Counted from the first letter of the stretch, positions 21,990 to 32,535 are shown. The stretch is DNA of 64,000 nucleotides from Karalla daura (GCA_029224185.1 JANZKI010000043.1:1-64000); one strand, 5' to 3'. A program made the numbers and translations. The notes: generated by a model from the sequence alone, not told the origin.

Positions 21990-24900
21990 TGCATCTTTGT
22001 ATCTCTGTCTCTTTATACCTTTGTATCTTTGTCTCTTTGTCTCTTTGTCTCTTTGTATCTTTGTATCTTTGTATCTTTGTATCTTTGTATCTTTGTCTTT
22101 CTATTTCTCTTTGTCGCTCTCTGTCTCTTTGTCTCTCTCTCTTTGTCTCATTGTCTCTTTGTCTCTCTGTCTCTTTGTATCTTTGTGGGTAAGGCTGAAG
22201 CGGCTCGGCCTCGGACCGAAGCGGAGGCTGAGGACAGGGCCCTGTGTGAGGCTGAAACGGAGGCTCGGCCTCAAACCCAATCGGAGGCTGAGGCCAGGAC
22301 TCTGGGTGAGGCCGAAACGGAGGCTCAGGCCACGGTCCTGGGTGAGGAAGAAGCGGAAGCTCAGGCAAAGGCCCTAGGTGAAGCTGAAGCGGGGGCTCAG
22401 GCCTCGAGCCGAATCGGAGGTTGAGACCAGGGCCCTGGGTGAGGCTGAAACGGAGGCTCGGCCTCGAGCCGAAGCGGGAGCTCAGGCCTGGGCCCTGGGT
22501 GAGGCTGAAGTGGAGGCTCAGGCCAGGGCCCTGTGTGAGGCTGAAACGGAGGCTCAGGCCACGGTCCTGGGTGAGGCTGAAGCGGAAGCTCAGGTAAAGG
22601 CCCTAGGTGAGGCTGAAGCGGGGGCTCAGGCCTCGAGCCGAATCGGAGGTTGAGACCAGGGCCCTGGGTGAGGCTGAAACGGAGGCTTGGCCTCGAGCCG
22701 AAGCGGGAGCTCAGGCCTGGGCCCTGGGTGAGGCTGAAGTGGAGGCTGAGGCCAGGGCCCTGTGTGAGGCTGAAACGGAGGCTCGGCCTCAAACCGAATC
22801 GGAGGCTGAGGCCAGGGCTCTGGTTGAGGCTCAAGCTGAGGCTCGGGCATCTTTGCATCTTTGTATTTCTGTCTCTTTATACCTTTGTATCTTTGTATCT
22901 TTGTCTCTTTGTATCTTTGTCTCTTTGTCTCTTTGTATCTTTGTATCTTTGTCTCTTTGCAAATTTGTATCTTTGTCTTTCTATTTCTCTTTGTCGCTCT
23001 CTGTCTCTTTGTCTCTCTCTCTTTGTCTCATTGTCTCTTTGTCTCTCTGTCTCTTTGTATCTTTGTGGGTAAGGCTGAAGCGGCTCGGCCTCGGACCGAA
23101 GCGGAGGCTGAGGACAGGGCCCTGGGTGAGGCTGAAGCGGAGGCTCGGCCTCGGACGGAAGCGGAGGCTCAGGCCTTGGTCCTGTGTGAGGCTGAAATGG
23201 AGGCTCGGCCTCAAACCCAATCGGAGGCTGAGGCCAGGGCTCTGGGTGAGGCTGAAGTGGAGGCTCAGGCCAGGGCCCTGTGTGAGGCTGAAACGTAGGC
23301 TTGGTCTCAAACCGAATCGGAGGCTGAGGCCAGGGCTCTGGTTGAGGCTCCAGCGGAGGCTCAGGCTCAATCTCTGTCTCTTTATACCTTTGAATCTTTG
23401 TCTCTCTGTCTCTTTGTATCTTTGTGGGTATGGCTGAAGCAGCTCGGCCTCAGACCGAAACGGAGGCTGAGGCCAGGGCTCTGGTTGAGGCTCTAGCGGA
23501 GGCTCAGGCCTCTTTGCATCTTTGCATCTCTGTCTCTTTATACCTTTGTATCTTTGTATCCTTGTCTCTTTGTCTCTTTGTATCTTTGTATCTTTGTGTC
23601 TATGTATCTTTGTCTTTCTATTTCTCTTTGTCTCTCTCTCTTTGTCTCGTTGTCTCTTTGTCTCTCTGTCTCTTTGTATCTTTGTGGGGTAGGCTGAAGC
23701 GGCTCGGCCTCGGACCAAAGCGGAGGCTGAGGACAGGGCCGTGTGTGAGGCTGAAGTGGAGGCTCGGCCTCGGACAGGAGGGGAGGCTCAGGCCTTGGTC
23801 CTGTGTGAGGCTGAAATGGAGGCTCGGCCTCAAACCCAATCGGAGGCTGAGGCCAGGGCTCTGGGTGAAGCTGAAGTGGAGGCTCAGGCCAGGGCTCTGG
23901 TTGAGGCTCCAGCGGAGGCTCAGGCTTAATCTCTGTCTCTTTATACCTTTGAATCTTTGTCTCTCTGTCTCTTTGTATCTTTGTGGGTATGGCTGAAGCA
24001 GCTCGGCCTCGGACCGAAGCGGAGGCTGAGGACAGGGCCCTGTGTGAGGCCGAAGCGGAGGCCATGGCCAGGGCCCTGTGTGAGGCTGAAACGGAGGCTC
24101 AGGCCACGGTCCTGGGTGAGGCTGAAGCGGAAGCTCAGGCAAAGGCCCTAGGTGAGGCTGAAGCGGGGGCTCAGGCCTCGAGCCGAATCGGAGGTTGAGA
24201 CCAGGGCCCTGGGTGAGGCTGAAACGGAGGCTCGGCCTCGAGCCGAAGCGGGAGCTCAGGCCTGGGCCCTGGGTGAGGCTGAAGTGGAGGCTCAGGCCAG
24301 GGCCCTGTGTGAGGCTGAAATGGAGGCTCGGCCTCAAACCGAATCGGAGGCTGAGGCCAGGACTCTGGGTGAGGCTGAAACGGAGGCTCAGGCCACAGTC
24401 CTGGGTGAGGCTGAAACGGAGGCTTGGCCTCAAACCGAATCGGAGGCTGAGGCCAGGGCTCTGGGTGAGGCTGAAACGGAGGCTCGGCCTCGGACGGAAG
24501 CGAAGGCTTTGGCCTGGGTCCTGTGTGAGGCTGAAACGGAGGCTCGGCCTCAAACCGAATCAGAGGCTGAGGCCAGGGCTCTGGGTGAGGCTGAAACGGA
24601 GGCCCAGGCCATAGTCCTGGGTGAGGCTGAAACGGAGGCTCGGCCTCGAGCCGAAGCGGGAACTCAGGCCACGGTCCTGGGTGAGGCTGAAGCAGAGGTT
24701 CGGCCTCGGACAGAAGCGGAGGCTGAGGTCAGGGCTCTGGGTGAGGCTGAAGTGGAGGCTCAGGCCAGGGCCCTGTGTGAGGCTGAAACGGAGGCTCGGC
24801 CTCAAACCGAATCGGAGGCTGAGGCCAGGGCTCTGGTTGAGGCTCAAGCTGAGGCTCGGGCATCTTTGCATCTTTGTATCTCTGTCTCTTTATACCTTTG

Positions 24901-27550
24901 TATCTTTGTCTCTTTGTCTCTTTGTCTCTTTGTATCTTTGTATCTTTGTATCTTTGTATCTTTGTATCTTTGTCTTTCTATTTCTCTTTGTCGCTCTCTG
25001 TCTCTTTGTCTCTCTCTCTTTGTCTCATTGTCTCTTTGTCTCTCTGTCTCTTTGTATCTTTGTGGGTAAGGCTGAAGCGGCTCGGCCTCGGACCGAAGCG
25101 GAGGCTGAGGACAGGGCCCTGTGTGAGGCTGAAACGGAGGCTCGGCCTCAAACCCAATCGGAGGCTGAGGCCAGGACTCTGGGTGAGGCCGAAACGGAGG
25201 CTCAGGCCACGGTCCTGGGTGAGGAAGAAGCGGAAGCTCAGGCAAAGGCCCTAGGTGAAGCTGAAGCGGGGGCTCAGGCCTCGAGCCGAATCGGAGGTTG
25301 AGACCAGGGCCCTGGGTGAGGCTGAAACGGAGGCTCGGCCTCGAGCCGAAGCGGGAGCTCAGGCCTGGGCCCTGGGTGAGGCTGAAGTGGAGGCTCAGGC
25401 CAGGGCCCTGTGTGAGGCTGAAACGGAGGCTCAGGCCACGGTCCTGGGTGAGGCTGAAGCGGAAGCTCAGGTAAAGGCCCTAGGTGAGGCTGAAGCGGGG
25501 GCTCAGGCCTCGAGCCGAATCGGAGGTTGAGACCAGGGCCCTGGGTGAGGCTGAAACGGAGGCTTGGCCTCGAGCCGAAGCGGGAGCTCAGGCCTGGGCC
25601 CTGGGTGAGGCTGAAGTGGAGGCTGAGGCCAGGGCCCTGTGTGAGGCTGAAACGGAGGCTCGGCCTCAAACCGAATCGGAGGCTGAGGCCAGGGCTCTGG
25701 TTGAGGCTCAAGCTGAGGCTCGGGCATCTTTGCATCTTTGTATTTCTGTCTCTTTATACCTTTGTATCTTTGTATCTTTGTCTCTTTGTATCTTTGTCTC
25801 TTTGTCTCTTTGTATCTTTGTATCTTTGTCTCTTTGCAAATTTGTATCTTTGTCTTTCTATTTCTCTTTGTCGCTCTCTGTCTCTTTGTCTCTCTCTCTT
25901 TGTCTCATTGTCTCTTTGTCTCTCTGTCTCTTTGTATCTTTGTGGGTAAGGCTGAAGCGGCTCGGCCTCGGACCGAAGCGGAGGCTGAGGACAGGGCCCT
26001 GGGTGAGGCTGAAGCGGAGGCTCGGCCTCGGACGGAAGCGGAGGCTCAGGCCTTGGTCCTGTGTGAGGCTGAAATGGAGGCTCGGCCTCAAACCCAATCG
26101 GAGGCTGAGGCCAGGGCTCTGGGTGAGGCTGAAGTGGAGGCTCAGGCCAGGGCCCTGTGTGAGGCTGAAACGTAGGCTTGGTCTCAAACCGAATCGGAGG
26201 CTGAGGCCAGGGCTCTGGTTGAGGCTCCAGCGGAGGCTCAGGCTCAATCTCTGTCTCTTTATACCTTTGAATCTTTGTCTCTCTGTCTCTTTGTATCTTT
26301 GTGGGTATGGCTGAAGCAGCTCGGCCTCAGACCGAAACGGAGGCTGAGGCCAGGGCTCTGGTTGAGGCTCTAGCGGAGGCTCAGGCCTCTTTGCATCTTT
26401 GCATCTCTGTCTCTTTATACCTTTGTATCTTTGTATCCTTGTCTCTTTGTCTCTTTGTATCTTTGTATCTTTGTGTCTATGTATCTTTGTCTTTCTATTT
26501 CTCTTTGTCTCTCTCTCTTTGTCTCGTTGTCTCTTTGTCTCTCTGTCTCTTTGTATCTTTGTGGGTAAGGCTGAAGCGGCTCGGCCTCGGACCAAAGCGG
26601 AGGCTGAGGACAGGGCCGTGTGTGAGGCTGAAGTGGAGGCTCGGCCTCGGACAGGAGGGGAGGCTCAGGCCTTGGTCCTGTGTGAGGCTGAAATGGAGGC
26701 TCGGCCTCAAACCCAATCGGAGGCTGAGGCCAGGGCTCTGGGTGAAGCTGAAGTGGAGGCTCAGGCCAGGGCTCTGGTTGAGGCTCCAGCGGAGGCTCAG
26801 GCTTAATCTCTGTCTCTTTATACCTTTGAATCTTTGTCTCTCTGTCTCTTTGTATCTTTGTGGGTATGGCTGAAGCAGCTCGGCCTCGGACCGAAGCGGA
26901 GGCTGAGGACAGGGCCCTGTGTGAGGCCGAAGCGGAGGCCATGGCCAGGGCCCTGTGTGAGGCTGAAACGGAGGCTCAGGCCACGGTCCTGGGTGAGGCT
27001 GAAGCGGAAGCTCAGGCAAAGGCCCTAGGTGAGGCTGAAGCGGGGGCTCAGGCCTCGAGCCGAATCGGAGGTTGAGACCAGGGCCCTGGGTGAGGCTGAA
27101 ACGGAGGCTCGGCCTCGAGCCGAAGCGGGAGCTCAGGCCTGGGCCCTGGGTGAGGCTGAAGTGGAGGCTCAGGCCAGGGCCCTGTGTGAGGCTGAAATGG
27201 AGGCTCGGCCTCAAACCGAATCGGAGGCTGAGGCCAGGACTCTGGGTGAGGCTGAAACGGAGGCTCAGGCCACAGTCCTGGGTGAGGCTGAAACGGAGGC
27301 TTGGCCTCAAACCGAATCGGAGGCTGAGGCCAGGGCTCTGGGTGAGGCTGAAACGGAGGCTCGGCCTCGGACGGAAGCGAAGGCTTTGGCCTGGGTCCTG
27401 TGTGAGGCTGAAACGGAGGCTCGGCCTCAAACCGAATCAGAGGCTGAGGCCAGGGCTCTGGGTGAGGCTGAAACGGAGGCCCAGGCCATAGTCCTGGGTG
27501 AGGCTGAAACGGAGGCTCGGCCTCGAGCCGAAGCGGGAGTTCAGGCCTGG
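21990..27550. repeat. Tandem duplication, unit 2877 bp
   Basis: Landmarks at 21997, 22378, 22607, 23424 and 24152 recur at 24874, 25255, 25484, 26301 and 27029. The copies share odd details such as GCAAATTTGTATC inside a microsatellite block and GACAGGAGGGGAGG in a minisatellite unit. A difference at the GTGGGGTAGG/GTGGGTAAGG cassette border (23690 versus 26567) shows slight later divergence or conversion. Confidence 0.85.
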
Positions 27551-30500
27551 GCCCTGGGTGAGGCTGAAGCGGAGGCTCAGGCCACAGTCCTGGGTGAGGC
27601 TGAAACGGAGGCTTGGCCTCAAACCGAATCGGAGGCTGAGGCCAGGGCTCTGGGTGAGGCTGAAACGGAGGCTCGGCCTCGGACGGAAGCGAAGGCTTTG
27701 GCCTGGGTCCTGTGTGAGGCTGAAACGGAGGCTCGGCCTCAAACCGAATCAGAGGCTGAGGCCAGGGCTCTGGGTGAGGCTGAAACGGAGGCCCAGGCCA
27801 TAGTCCTGGGTGAGGCTGAAACGGAGGCTCGGCCTCGAGCCGAAGCGGGAGTTCAGGCCTGGGCCCTGGGTGAGGCTGAAGCGGAGGCTCGGCCTCGGAC
27901 GGAAGCGGAGGCTGAGGTCAGGGCTCTGGGTGAGGCTCTAGCGGAGGCTCAGGCATCTTTGCATCTTTGTATCTCTGTCTCTTTATACCTTTGTCTCTTT
28001 GTCTCTTTGTCTCTTTGTCTCTTTGTCTCTTTGTCTCTTTGTCTCTTTGTCTCTTTGTATCCTTGTATCTTTGTATCTTTGTATCTTTGCATCTTTGTCT
28101 TTCTATTTCTCTTTGTCGCTCTCTGTCTCTTTGTCTCTCTCTCTTTGTCTCGTTGTCTCTTTGTCTCTCTTTCTCTCTGTCTCTTTGTATCTTTGTGGGT
28201 AAGGCTGAAGCGGCTCGGCCTCGGACTGAAGCGGAGGCTGAGGACAGGGCTCTGGGTGAGGCTGAAGCGGAGGCCATGGCCTGGGCCCTGGGTGAGGCAG
28301 AAACGGAGGCTCGGCCTCGGACGGAAGCGGAGGCTCGGGCCTGGGTCCTGTGTGAGGCTGAAATGGAGGCTCGGCCTCAAACCGAATCGGAGGCTGAGGC
28401 CAGGGCTCTGGGTGAGGCTCAAACGGAGGCTCAGGCCACGGTCCTGGGTGAGGCTGAAGCGGAGGCCATGGCCTGGGCCCTGGGTGAGGCTGAAATGGAG
28501 GCTCAGCCTCGGACGGAAGCGGAGGCTCGGGCCTGGGCTCTGGGTGAGGCTGAAACGGAGAATGAGGCAACGGTCCTGGGTGAGGCTGAAGCGGAGGCTC
28601 TGCCTTGGACAGAAGCGGAGGGTCAGGCCTGGGTCCTGTGTGAGGCTTAGGCGGAGGCTCGGCCTCGGACGGAAGCGGAGGCTCAGGCCTTGGTCCTGTG
28701 TGAGGCTGAAAAGTAGGCTCGGCCTCAAACCCAATCGGAGGCTGAGGCCAGGGCTCTGGGTGAGGCTGAAACGGAGGCTCAGGCCACGGTCCTGGTTGAG
28801 GCTGAAGCGGGGGCTCAGGCCTCGAGCCGAATCGGAGGTTGAGACCAGGGCCCTGGGTGAGGCTGAAACGGAGGCTCGGCCTCGAGCCGAAGCGGGAGCT
28901 CAGGCCTGGGCTCTGGGTGAGGCTGAAACGGAGGCTCAGGCCACGGTCCTGGGTGAGGCTGAAGCGGGGGCTCAGGCCTCGAGCCGAATCGGAGGTTGAG
29001 ACCAGGGCCCTGGGTGAGGCTGAAACGGAGGCTCGGCCTCGAGCCGAAGCGGAGGCTGAGGTCAGGGCTCTGGGTGAGGCTGAAGTGGAGGCTCAGGCCA
29101 GGGCCCTGTGTGAGGCTGAAACGGAGGCTCGGCCTCAAACTGAATCGGAGGCTGAGGCCAGGGCTCTGGGTGAGGCTGAAACGGAGGGTCAGGCCTGGGT
29201 CCTGGGTGAGGCTGAAACGGAGGCTCGGCCTCGGACGGAAGCGGAGGCTCGGGCCTGGGTCCTGTGTGAGGCTGAAATGTAGGCTCGGCCTCAAACCCAA
29301 TCGGAGGCTGAGGCCAGGACTCTGGGTGAGGCTGAAGCGGAAGCTCAGGCAAAGGCCCTAGGTGAGGCTGAAGCGGGGGCTCAGGCCTCGAGCCGAATCG
29401 GAGGTTGAGACCAGGGCCCTGGATGAGGCTGAAACGGAGGCTCGGCCTCGGACGGAAGCGGAGGCTGAGGCCAGGTCTCTGGGTGAGGCTGAAATGGAGG
29501 CTGAGGCCACGGTCCTGAGTGAGGCTGAAACGGAGGCTCGGCCTCGGACGGAAGCGGAGGGTCAAGCCTGGGTCCTGTGTTAGGCTGAAGCGGAGGCTCG
29601 GCCTCGGACGGAAGAAGAGGCTGCGGTCAGGGCCCTTGTTGAGGCTGTATCGGAGGCTCAGGCCTCTTTGCATCTTTGTATCTCTGTCTCTTTATACCTT
29701 TGTATCTTTGTCTTTTTTCCTCTTTGTGTCCTTGTATCCTTGTATCTTTGTATCTTTGTCTCTTTGTATCCTTGTATCCTTGTATCTTTGTATCTTTGTA
29801 TCTTTGTATCTTTGTCTCTTTGTCTCTTTGTCTCTTTGTATCTGACTGAATGACTGAATGAATCGGAGGCAGAGGCCAGGGCTCTGGGTGAGGCTGAAGC
29901 GGAAGCTCAGGTAAAGGCCCTAGGTGAGGCTGAAGCGGGGGCTCAGGCCTCGAGCCGAATCGGAGGTTGAGACCAGGGCTCTGGGTGAGGCTGAAACGGA
30001 GGCTCCCACCTCGGACGGAAGCGAAGGCTCACGCCTGGGTCCTGTGTGAGGCTGAAACGGAGGCTCGGCCTCAAACCGAATCGGAGTCTGAGGCCAGGGC
30101 TCTGAGTGAGGCTGAAACGGAGGGTCAGGCCACGGTCCTGGGTGAGGCAGGAGCGGAGGCTCGGCCTCGGACGGAAGCGGAGGCTCGGGCCTGGGTCCTG
30201 TGTGAGGCTGAAACTGAGGCTCGGCCTCAAACCGAATTGGAGGCTGAGGCCAGGGCTCTGGGTGAGGCTGAAACGGAGGCTCAGGCCACGGTCCTGGGTG
30301 AGGCTGAAGCGGAAGCTCAGGCAAAGGCCCTAGGTGAGGCTGAAGCGGGGGCTCAGGCCTCGAGCCGAATCGGAGGTTGAGACCAGGGCCCTGGGTGAGG
30401 CTGAAACGGAGGCTCGGCCTCTAACCGAATCGGAGGCTGAGGCCAGGGCTCTGGGTGAGGCTGAAGTGGAGGCTCAGGCCACGGTCCTGGGTGAGGCTGA

Positions 30501-31059
30501 AGCGGAGGCTCGGCCTCGGACGGAAGCGGAGGCTCTGGCCTGGGTCCTGTTCGAGGCTGAAATGGAAGCTCGGCCTCAAACCGAATCGGAGGCTGAGGCC
30601 AGGGCTCTGGGTGAGGCTGAAACGGATGCTCAGGGCACGGTCCAGGGTGAGGCTGAAGCGGAGGCTCGGCCTTGAGCCGAAGCGGAGGCTGAGGCCTGGG
30701 CCCTGGGTGAGGCTGAAGCGGAGGCTATGGCCTGGGCCATGGGTGAGGCTGAAGCGGAGGCTCAGCCTCGATCCGAAGCGGAGGCCAGGGCCCTGGGTAA
30801 GGCTGAAAGGGAGGCTCGACCTCGGACCGAATCGGAGGCTGAGTCAAGGGCCCTGGTTGAGGCTGAAACGGAGGCTGAGGCCAGGGCCCTGGTTGAGGCT
30901 GAAACGGAGGCTGAGGCCAGGGCCCTGGGTGAGGCTTCAGCGGAGGCTCGGCCTCGAGTCGAAGCGGAGGCTGACGCCAGGGCCCTGGGTGAGGCTGAAG
31001 CGGAGGCTCGGCCTCGGACCCGGGCTGAGGTGGAGGCGGAGGTCCAGACCCAGGCTCAC

Positions 31060-31188
31060 GTTGAGGCTGAAGGCGAGGTTGAGGCTGAAGGCGAGGTTGA
31101 GGCTGAAGGCGAGGCTGAGGCTGAAGGCGAGGCTGAGGCTGAAGGCGAGGTTGAGGCTGAAGGCGAGGCTGAGGCTGGAGACGAGGTC
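31060..31188 (+). repeat. 18-bp minisatellite GTTGAGGCTGAAGGCGAG
   Basis: This is a simpler repeat at the end of the big array, alternating GTTGAGGCTGAAGGCGAG and GCTGAGGCTGAAGGCGAG, immediately before the candidate terminal exon. It recurs in the copy at 32701-32870. The frame through it runs openly into the terminal exon's frame without any splice, so readthrough cannot be excluded from sequence alone. Confidence 0.9.
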
Positions 31189-31216
31189 TCTCCTGACTGT
31201 CGGCTTCTTGTCACAG

Positions 31217-31326
31217 CTGATTCAAACATTCCAGGAACAGATGATGAACCAGTGGAAGATGGCAACCTGTCACTATTTTCAGGTGCACCAGCTCAGGACA
31301 GCTCACCACTTCAACACGTCAAATGA
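31217..31326 (+). CDS. Candidate terminal exon of the receptor-like gene
   Basis: A CTGAC branch-point-like motif and the tract CGGCTTCTTGTCACAG precede the exon start. Entering in phase 1, as exon 3 leaves, it reads A-DSNIPGTDDEPVEDG, then NLSLFSGAPAQDSS and PLQHVK before a TGA at 31324-31326. The peptide is short and acidic, with no transmembrane segment, so the product would be secreted or the membrane exon is missing. It is more probably a tail exon than a domain. A near-copy at 32897-33004 keeps the acceptor and most of the sequence. A second open frame over the same DNA (entering in phase 0) continues to a TAA at 31481-31483 with a basic C-terminus. I prefer phase 1 for consistency, but either could be wrong. 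Confidence 0.42.
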
Positions 31327-31686
31327 AATACATGATTTCCCAGATGAAACTTACAGTCTCATAAACTCAGTACTGAGAATAACAAAAACTGTAGGGTACG
31401 AAAAACGGAGTAAACAGAAACGATTCGGACTGAAAAAAATCTTGACCAAACTTCGGAGGGACGAGCGAGCAACGGCTCCTTAACACGTAAAGAAAAAAAA
31501 ATGGGTCGAGACCCCTCAGTCTTGGAGGGGTTTCCTCTGTCCTCTCCCTCTTTCTTCTCCTGTCCTTGTGAGCCATGGAGAGGTTGAGAGCAGGAATGGA
31601 GGCAGGTGTAGCGTCTGGAGGATGTGTGTGTCTGTGACCATGTGTGTGTGTGTCAGCTACTGGCTCCATTCAAATGGAAAGGCATG
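31327..31686. other. Single-copy DNA with short TG repeat, possible 3' UTR
   Basis: This lies after the candidate stop. It contains an A-rich tract at 31487-31501, a small hairpin (ACCCCTC at 31511-31517 with GAGGGGT at 31525-31531) and an interrupted TG repeat at about 31622-31656. No AATAAA hexamer is seen in the first 200 bases. No gene is recognised. Confidence 0.5.
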
Positions 31687-31995
31687 TTTGTGAGGGGGTC
31701 GCATGCATGCTGTCTGACGCATGTCTTATTAGGGGGTCGTACTGGAAGCAGGGCCGGTAAGGAAGAAGACCGTCGGCACCCGGTCACAGCAGGGGTCCTG
31801 GGGGCCTGGGATCAAAAGACTCGCCAAAGATCAGAAGGGTGATGAGGGTATAAGAAGTGTGAGCTTGGAGACAATAGTCAGAGGACGTTTGACTGTTCCA
31901 CTCCAAGCGGACCGGTTGCTTGTTTGACGCCGCTCTTCTTTGCGATAAACCTCCTATTTGCAACTAAGACAGTGTCAGCGGACCGTCCTCCGTCG
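31687..31995 (+). mobile_element. LTR-like segment (possible solo LTR fragment)
   Basis: The order of signals resembles a retroviral or Gypsy-type LTR: TATAAG at 31849-31854, then about 95 bp later a polyadenylation-like ATAAAC at 31945-31950 followed by TATTTGCAACTAAGACAG. Fish retroelement LTRs have compact R regions of this kind. No primer-binding site, terminal TG...CA pair or coding sequence could be confirmed, and the edges given are guesses. Confidence 0.28.
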
Positions 31996-32329
31996 TCTTC
32001 AGCATCATCTTCAGCAGCATCACCTCTCAAGAAACCGCACGGGGATGGGGGAAAGAGAGGGATGGTGGTCCGATACACGTCAGCGCTTTCAACCCAGAGC
32101 AGGGTAGAGCTCAGATCGGTCCAGGCGGCATTACGTGACACGCCTTTGATTTTCATCCACATTCACGCACGCACGTCCGGCTCTGATCGATCGAATCTTT
32201 TGAAGAAAACTCGACCCCAAACTCAGAGAGCGGGACGGCAGCTCAGTGATCGTAGATGGAGGAGGCTGGAACTGGGCCACGCGGGCTGCGACAGACAGGA
32301 GCTCGGGAGAGCCACGTCCACCACCGGCC
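31996..32329. other. Single-copy DNA, nothing recognised
   Basis: Open frames exist on both strands across this stretch, but none has a recognisable domain. It separates the LTR-like segment from the first PLE tail. Confidence 0.45.
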
Positions 32330-32440
32330 TCACGTTTGTCCAAGACGGTCATGGAAACCAATGTTCAGTGAGTCGAGCAGCTGGACTTCTTCTGGGGTTT
32401 GAAGACGTTTCGTCCTTCATCCGAAGGGCTTCCTCAGTTC
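32330..32440 (-). mobile_element. Penelope-like element tail, minus strand
   Basis: Read on the minus strand, this is a ribozyme-like core followed by CTTCAAACCCCAGAAGAAGT, CTGCTCGACTCACTGAACAT and GGTTTCCATGACC. The plus-strand copy at 33212-33300 has the same order with few differences. This block is widespread in fish genomes next to Penelope-like reverse transcriptase genes. No reverse transcriptase sequence is attached here. Confidence 0.55.
32404..32437 (-). ncRNA. Hammerhead-ribozyme-like motif, minus strand
   Basis: The minus strand reads CTGAGGA (fits CUGANGA), a stem-loop CCTTC-GGAT-GAAGG, then GAAAC-GTC. These are the conserved core boxes of a hammerhead ribozyme with a very short helix III, as described for Penelope-like elements. 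One extra base precedes the stem and there is a C/A mismatch at its base. The flanking GAAC and CTTC segments give only a short helix I. Catalysis is therefore uncertain. Confidence 0.42.
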
Positions 32441-32535
32441 AGAGCTGAACATTGGACGCCGTGACCTGGATGAATGAGAATCTCCACAGGCGTATTGCCA
32501 TGCATTTTGGGAGGAACACCCTCAACCTGGTGCGG
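32441..32535 (+). mobile_element. Penelope-like element, left part on plus strand
   Basis: CTGAACATTGGACGCCGTGA, then CTGGATGAATGAGAATC, is the usual sequence after the ribozyme-like block. It is followed by TGCATTTTGGGAGGAAC, which reads MHFGRNTLNLVR in the element's frame. The fragment abuts the minus-strand tail head to head and is interrupted at 32535 by the minisatellite/exon insertion. It resumes at 33011. Confidence 0.5.
32501..32535 (+). repeat. 35-bp direct repeat, left copy
   Basis: TGCATTTTGGGAGGAACACC followed by CTCAACCTGGTGCGG. It matches 33011-33045 with a single A/G difference (32518 versus 33028) and flanks the 475-bp insertion. Confidence 0.95.

Larger units (their letters stand above)
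4970..29845. repeat. Microsatellite cassettes (TCTTTGTCTC/TATC) inside the minisatellite
   Basis: About 35 blocks of pyrimidine-rich 6-bp-step repeat interrupt the minisatellite. Long blocks of about 130-270 bp begin near 4970, 5850, 6693, 8195, 8985, 9415, 10580, 11610, 12345, 12825, 13670, 14810, 15835, 16573, 17050, 17895, 19070, 19547, 20660, 21130, 21980, 22852, 23510, 24862, 25730, 26390, 27952 and 29670. Short blocks of about 60 bp lie near 5550, 7298, 7826, 23370, 23930, 26248 and 26808. Most share one beginning (CATCTTTGCATCTTTGTA) and one end (TCTTTGTGGGTAAGGCTGAAG). Most long blocks also share an internal TTTCTATTTCTCTTTGTCGC. They are therefore copies of one cassette carried along by array expansion, not independent slippage. 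Confidence 0.9.
4263..31059 (+). repeat. Large compound minisatellite array (36- and 60-bp units)
   Basis: Units begin GAGGCTGAA(A/G)(C/T)GGAGGCT and end in CTGGGT or CTGTGT. The common lengths are 36 bp (with CAGGCCACGGTC) and 60 bp (with CGGCCTCGGACGGAAG or CGGCCTCAAACCGAATC). Both are multiples of 12, which keeps all three forward frames open over long distances and gives repetitive Glu/Ala/Thr/Gln or Arg/Leu/Trp peptides. Rare variants such as GGCCTCGAGCCGAAG and GTAAAGGCCCTAGG mark sub-families. No initiation context, codon bias or terminus suggests a real protein. Confidence 0.95.
2569..31216 (+). other. Candidate 28.6-kb intron composed of tandem repeats
   Basis: The donor GTGAGT at 2569 follows a phase-1 exon, and the acceptor CAG at 31214-31216 precedes a phase-1 exon. 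A CTGAC branch-point-like sequence and a pyrimidine stretch lie before that acceptor. Only about a dozen bases separate the donor from the first repeat, and about 30 bases separate the last repeat from the acceptor. Everything between is microsatellite or minisatellite. The inference that both ends belong to one intron rests on phase agreement and the absence of any other exon-like sequence. Confidence 0.4.

Noticed and set aside
27029..28999. 656-codon open frame, and other long forward and reverse frames through the minisatellite
   Set aside because: Units are 36 and 60 bp and cassette steps are 6 bp, so several frames stay open together. The peptides are pure repeat translations, and many overlap on both strands.
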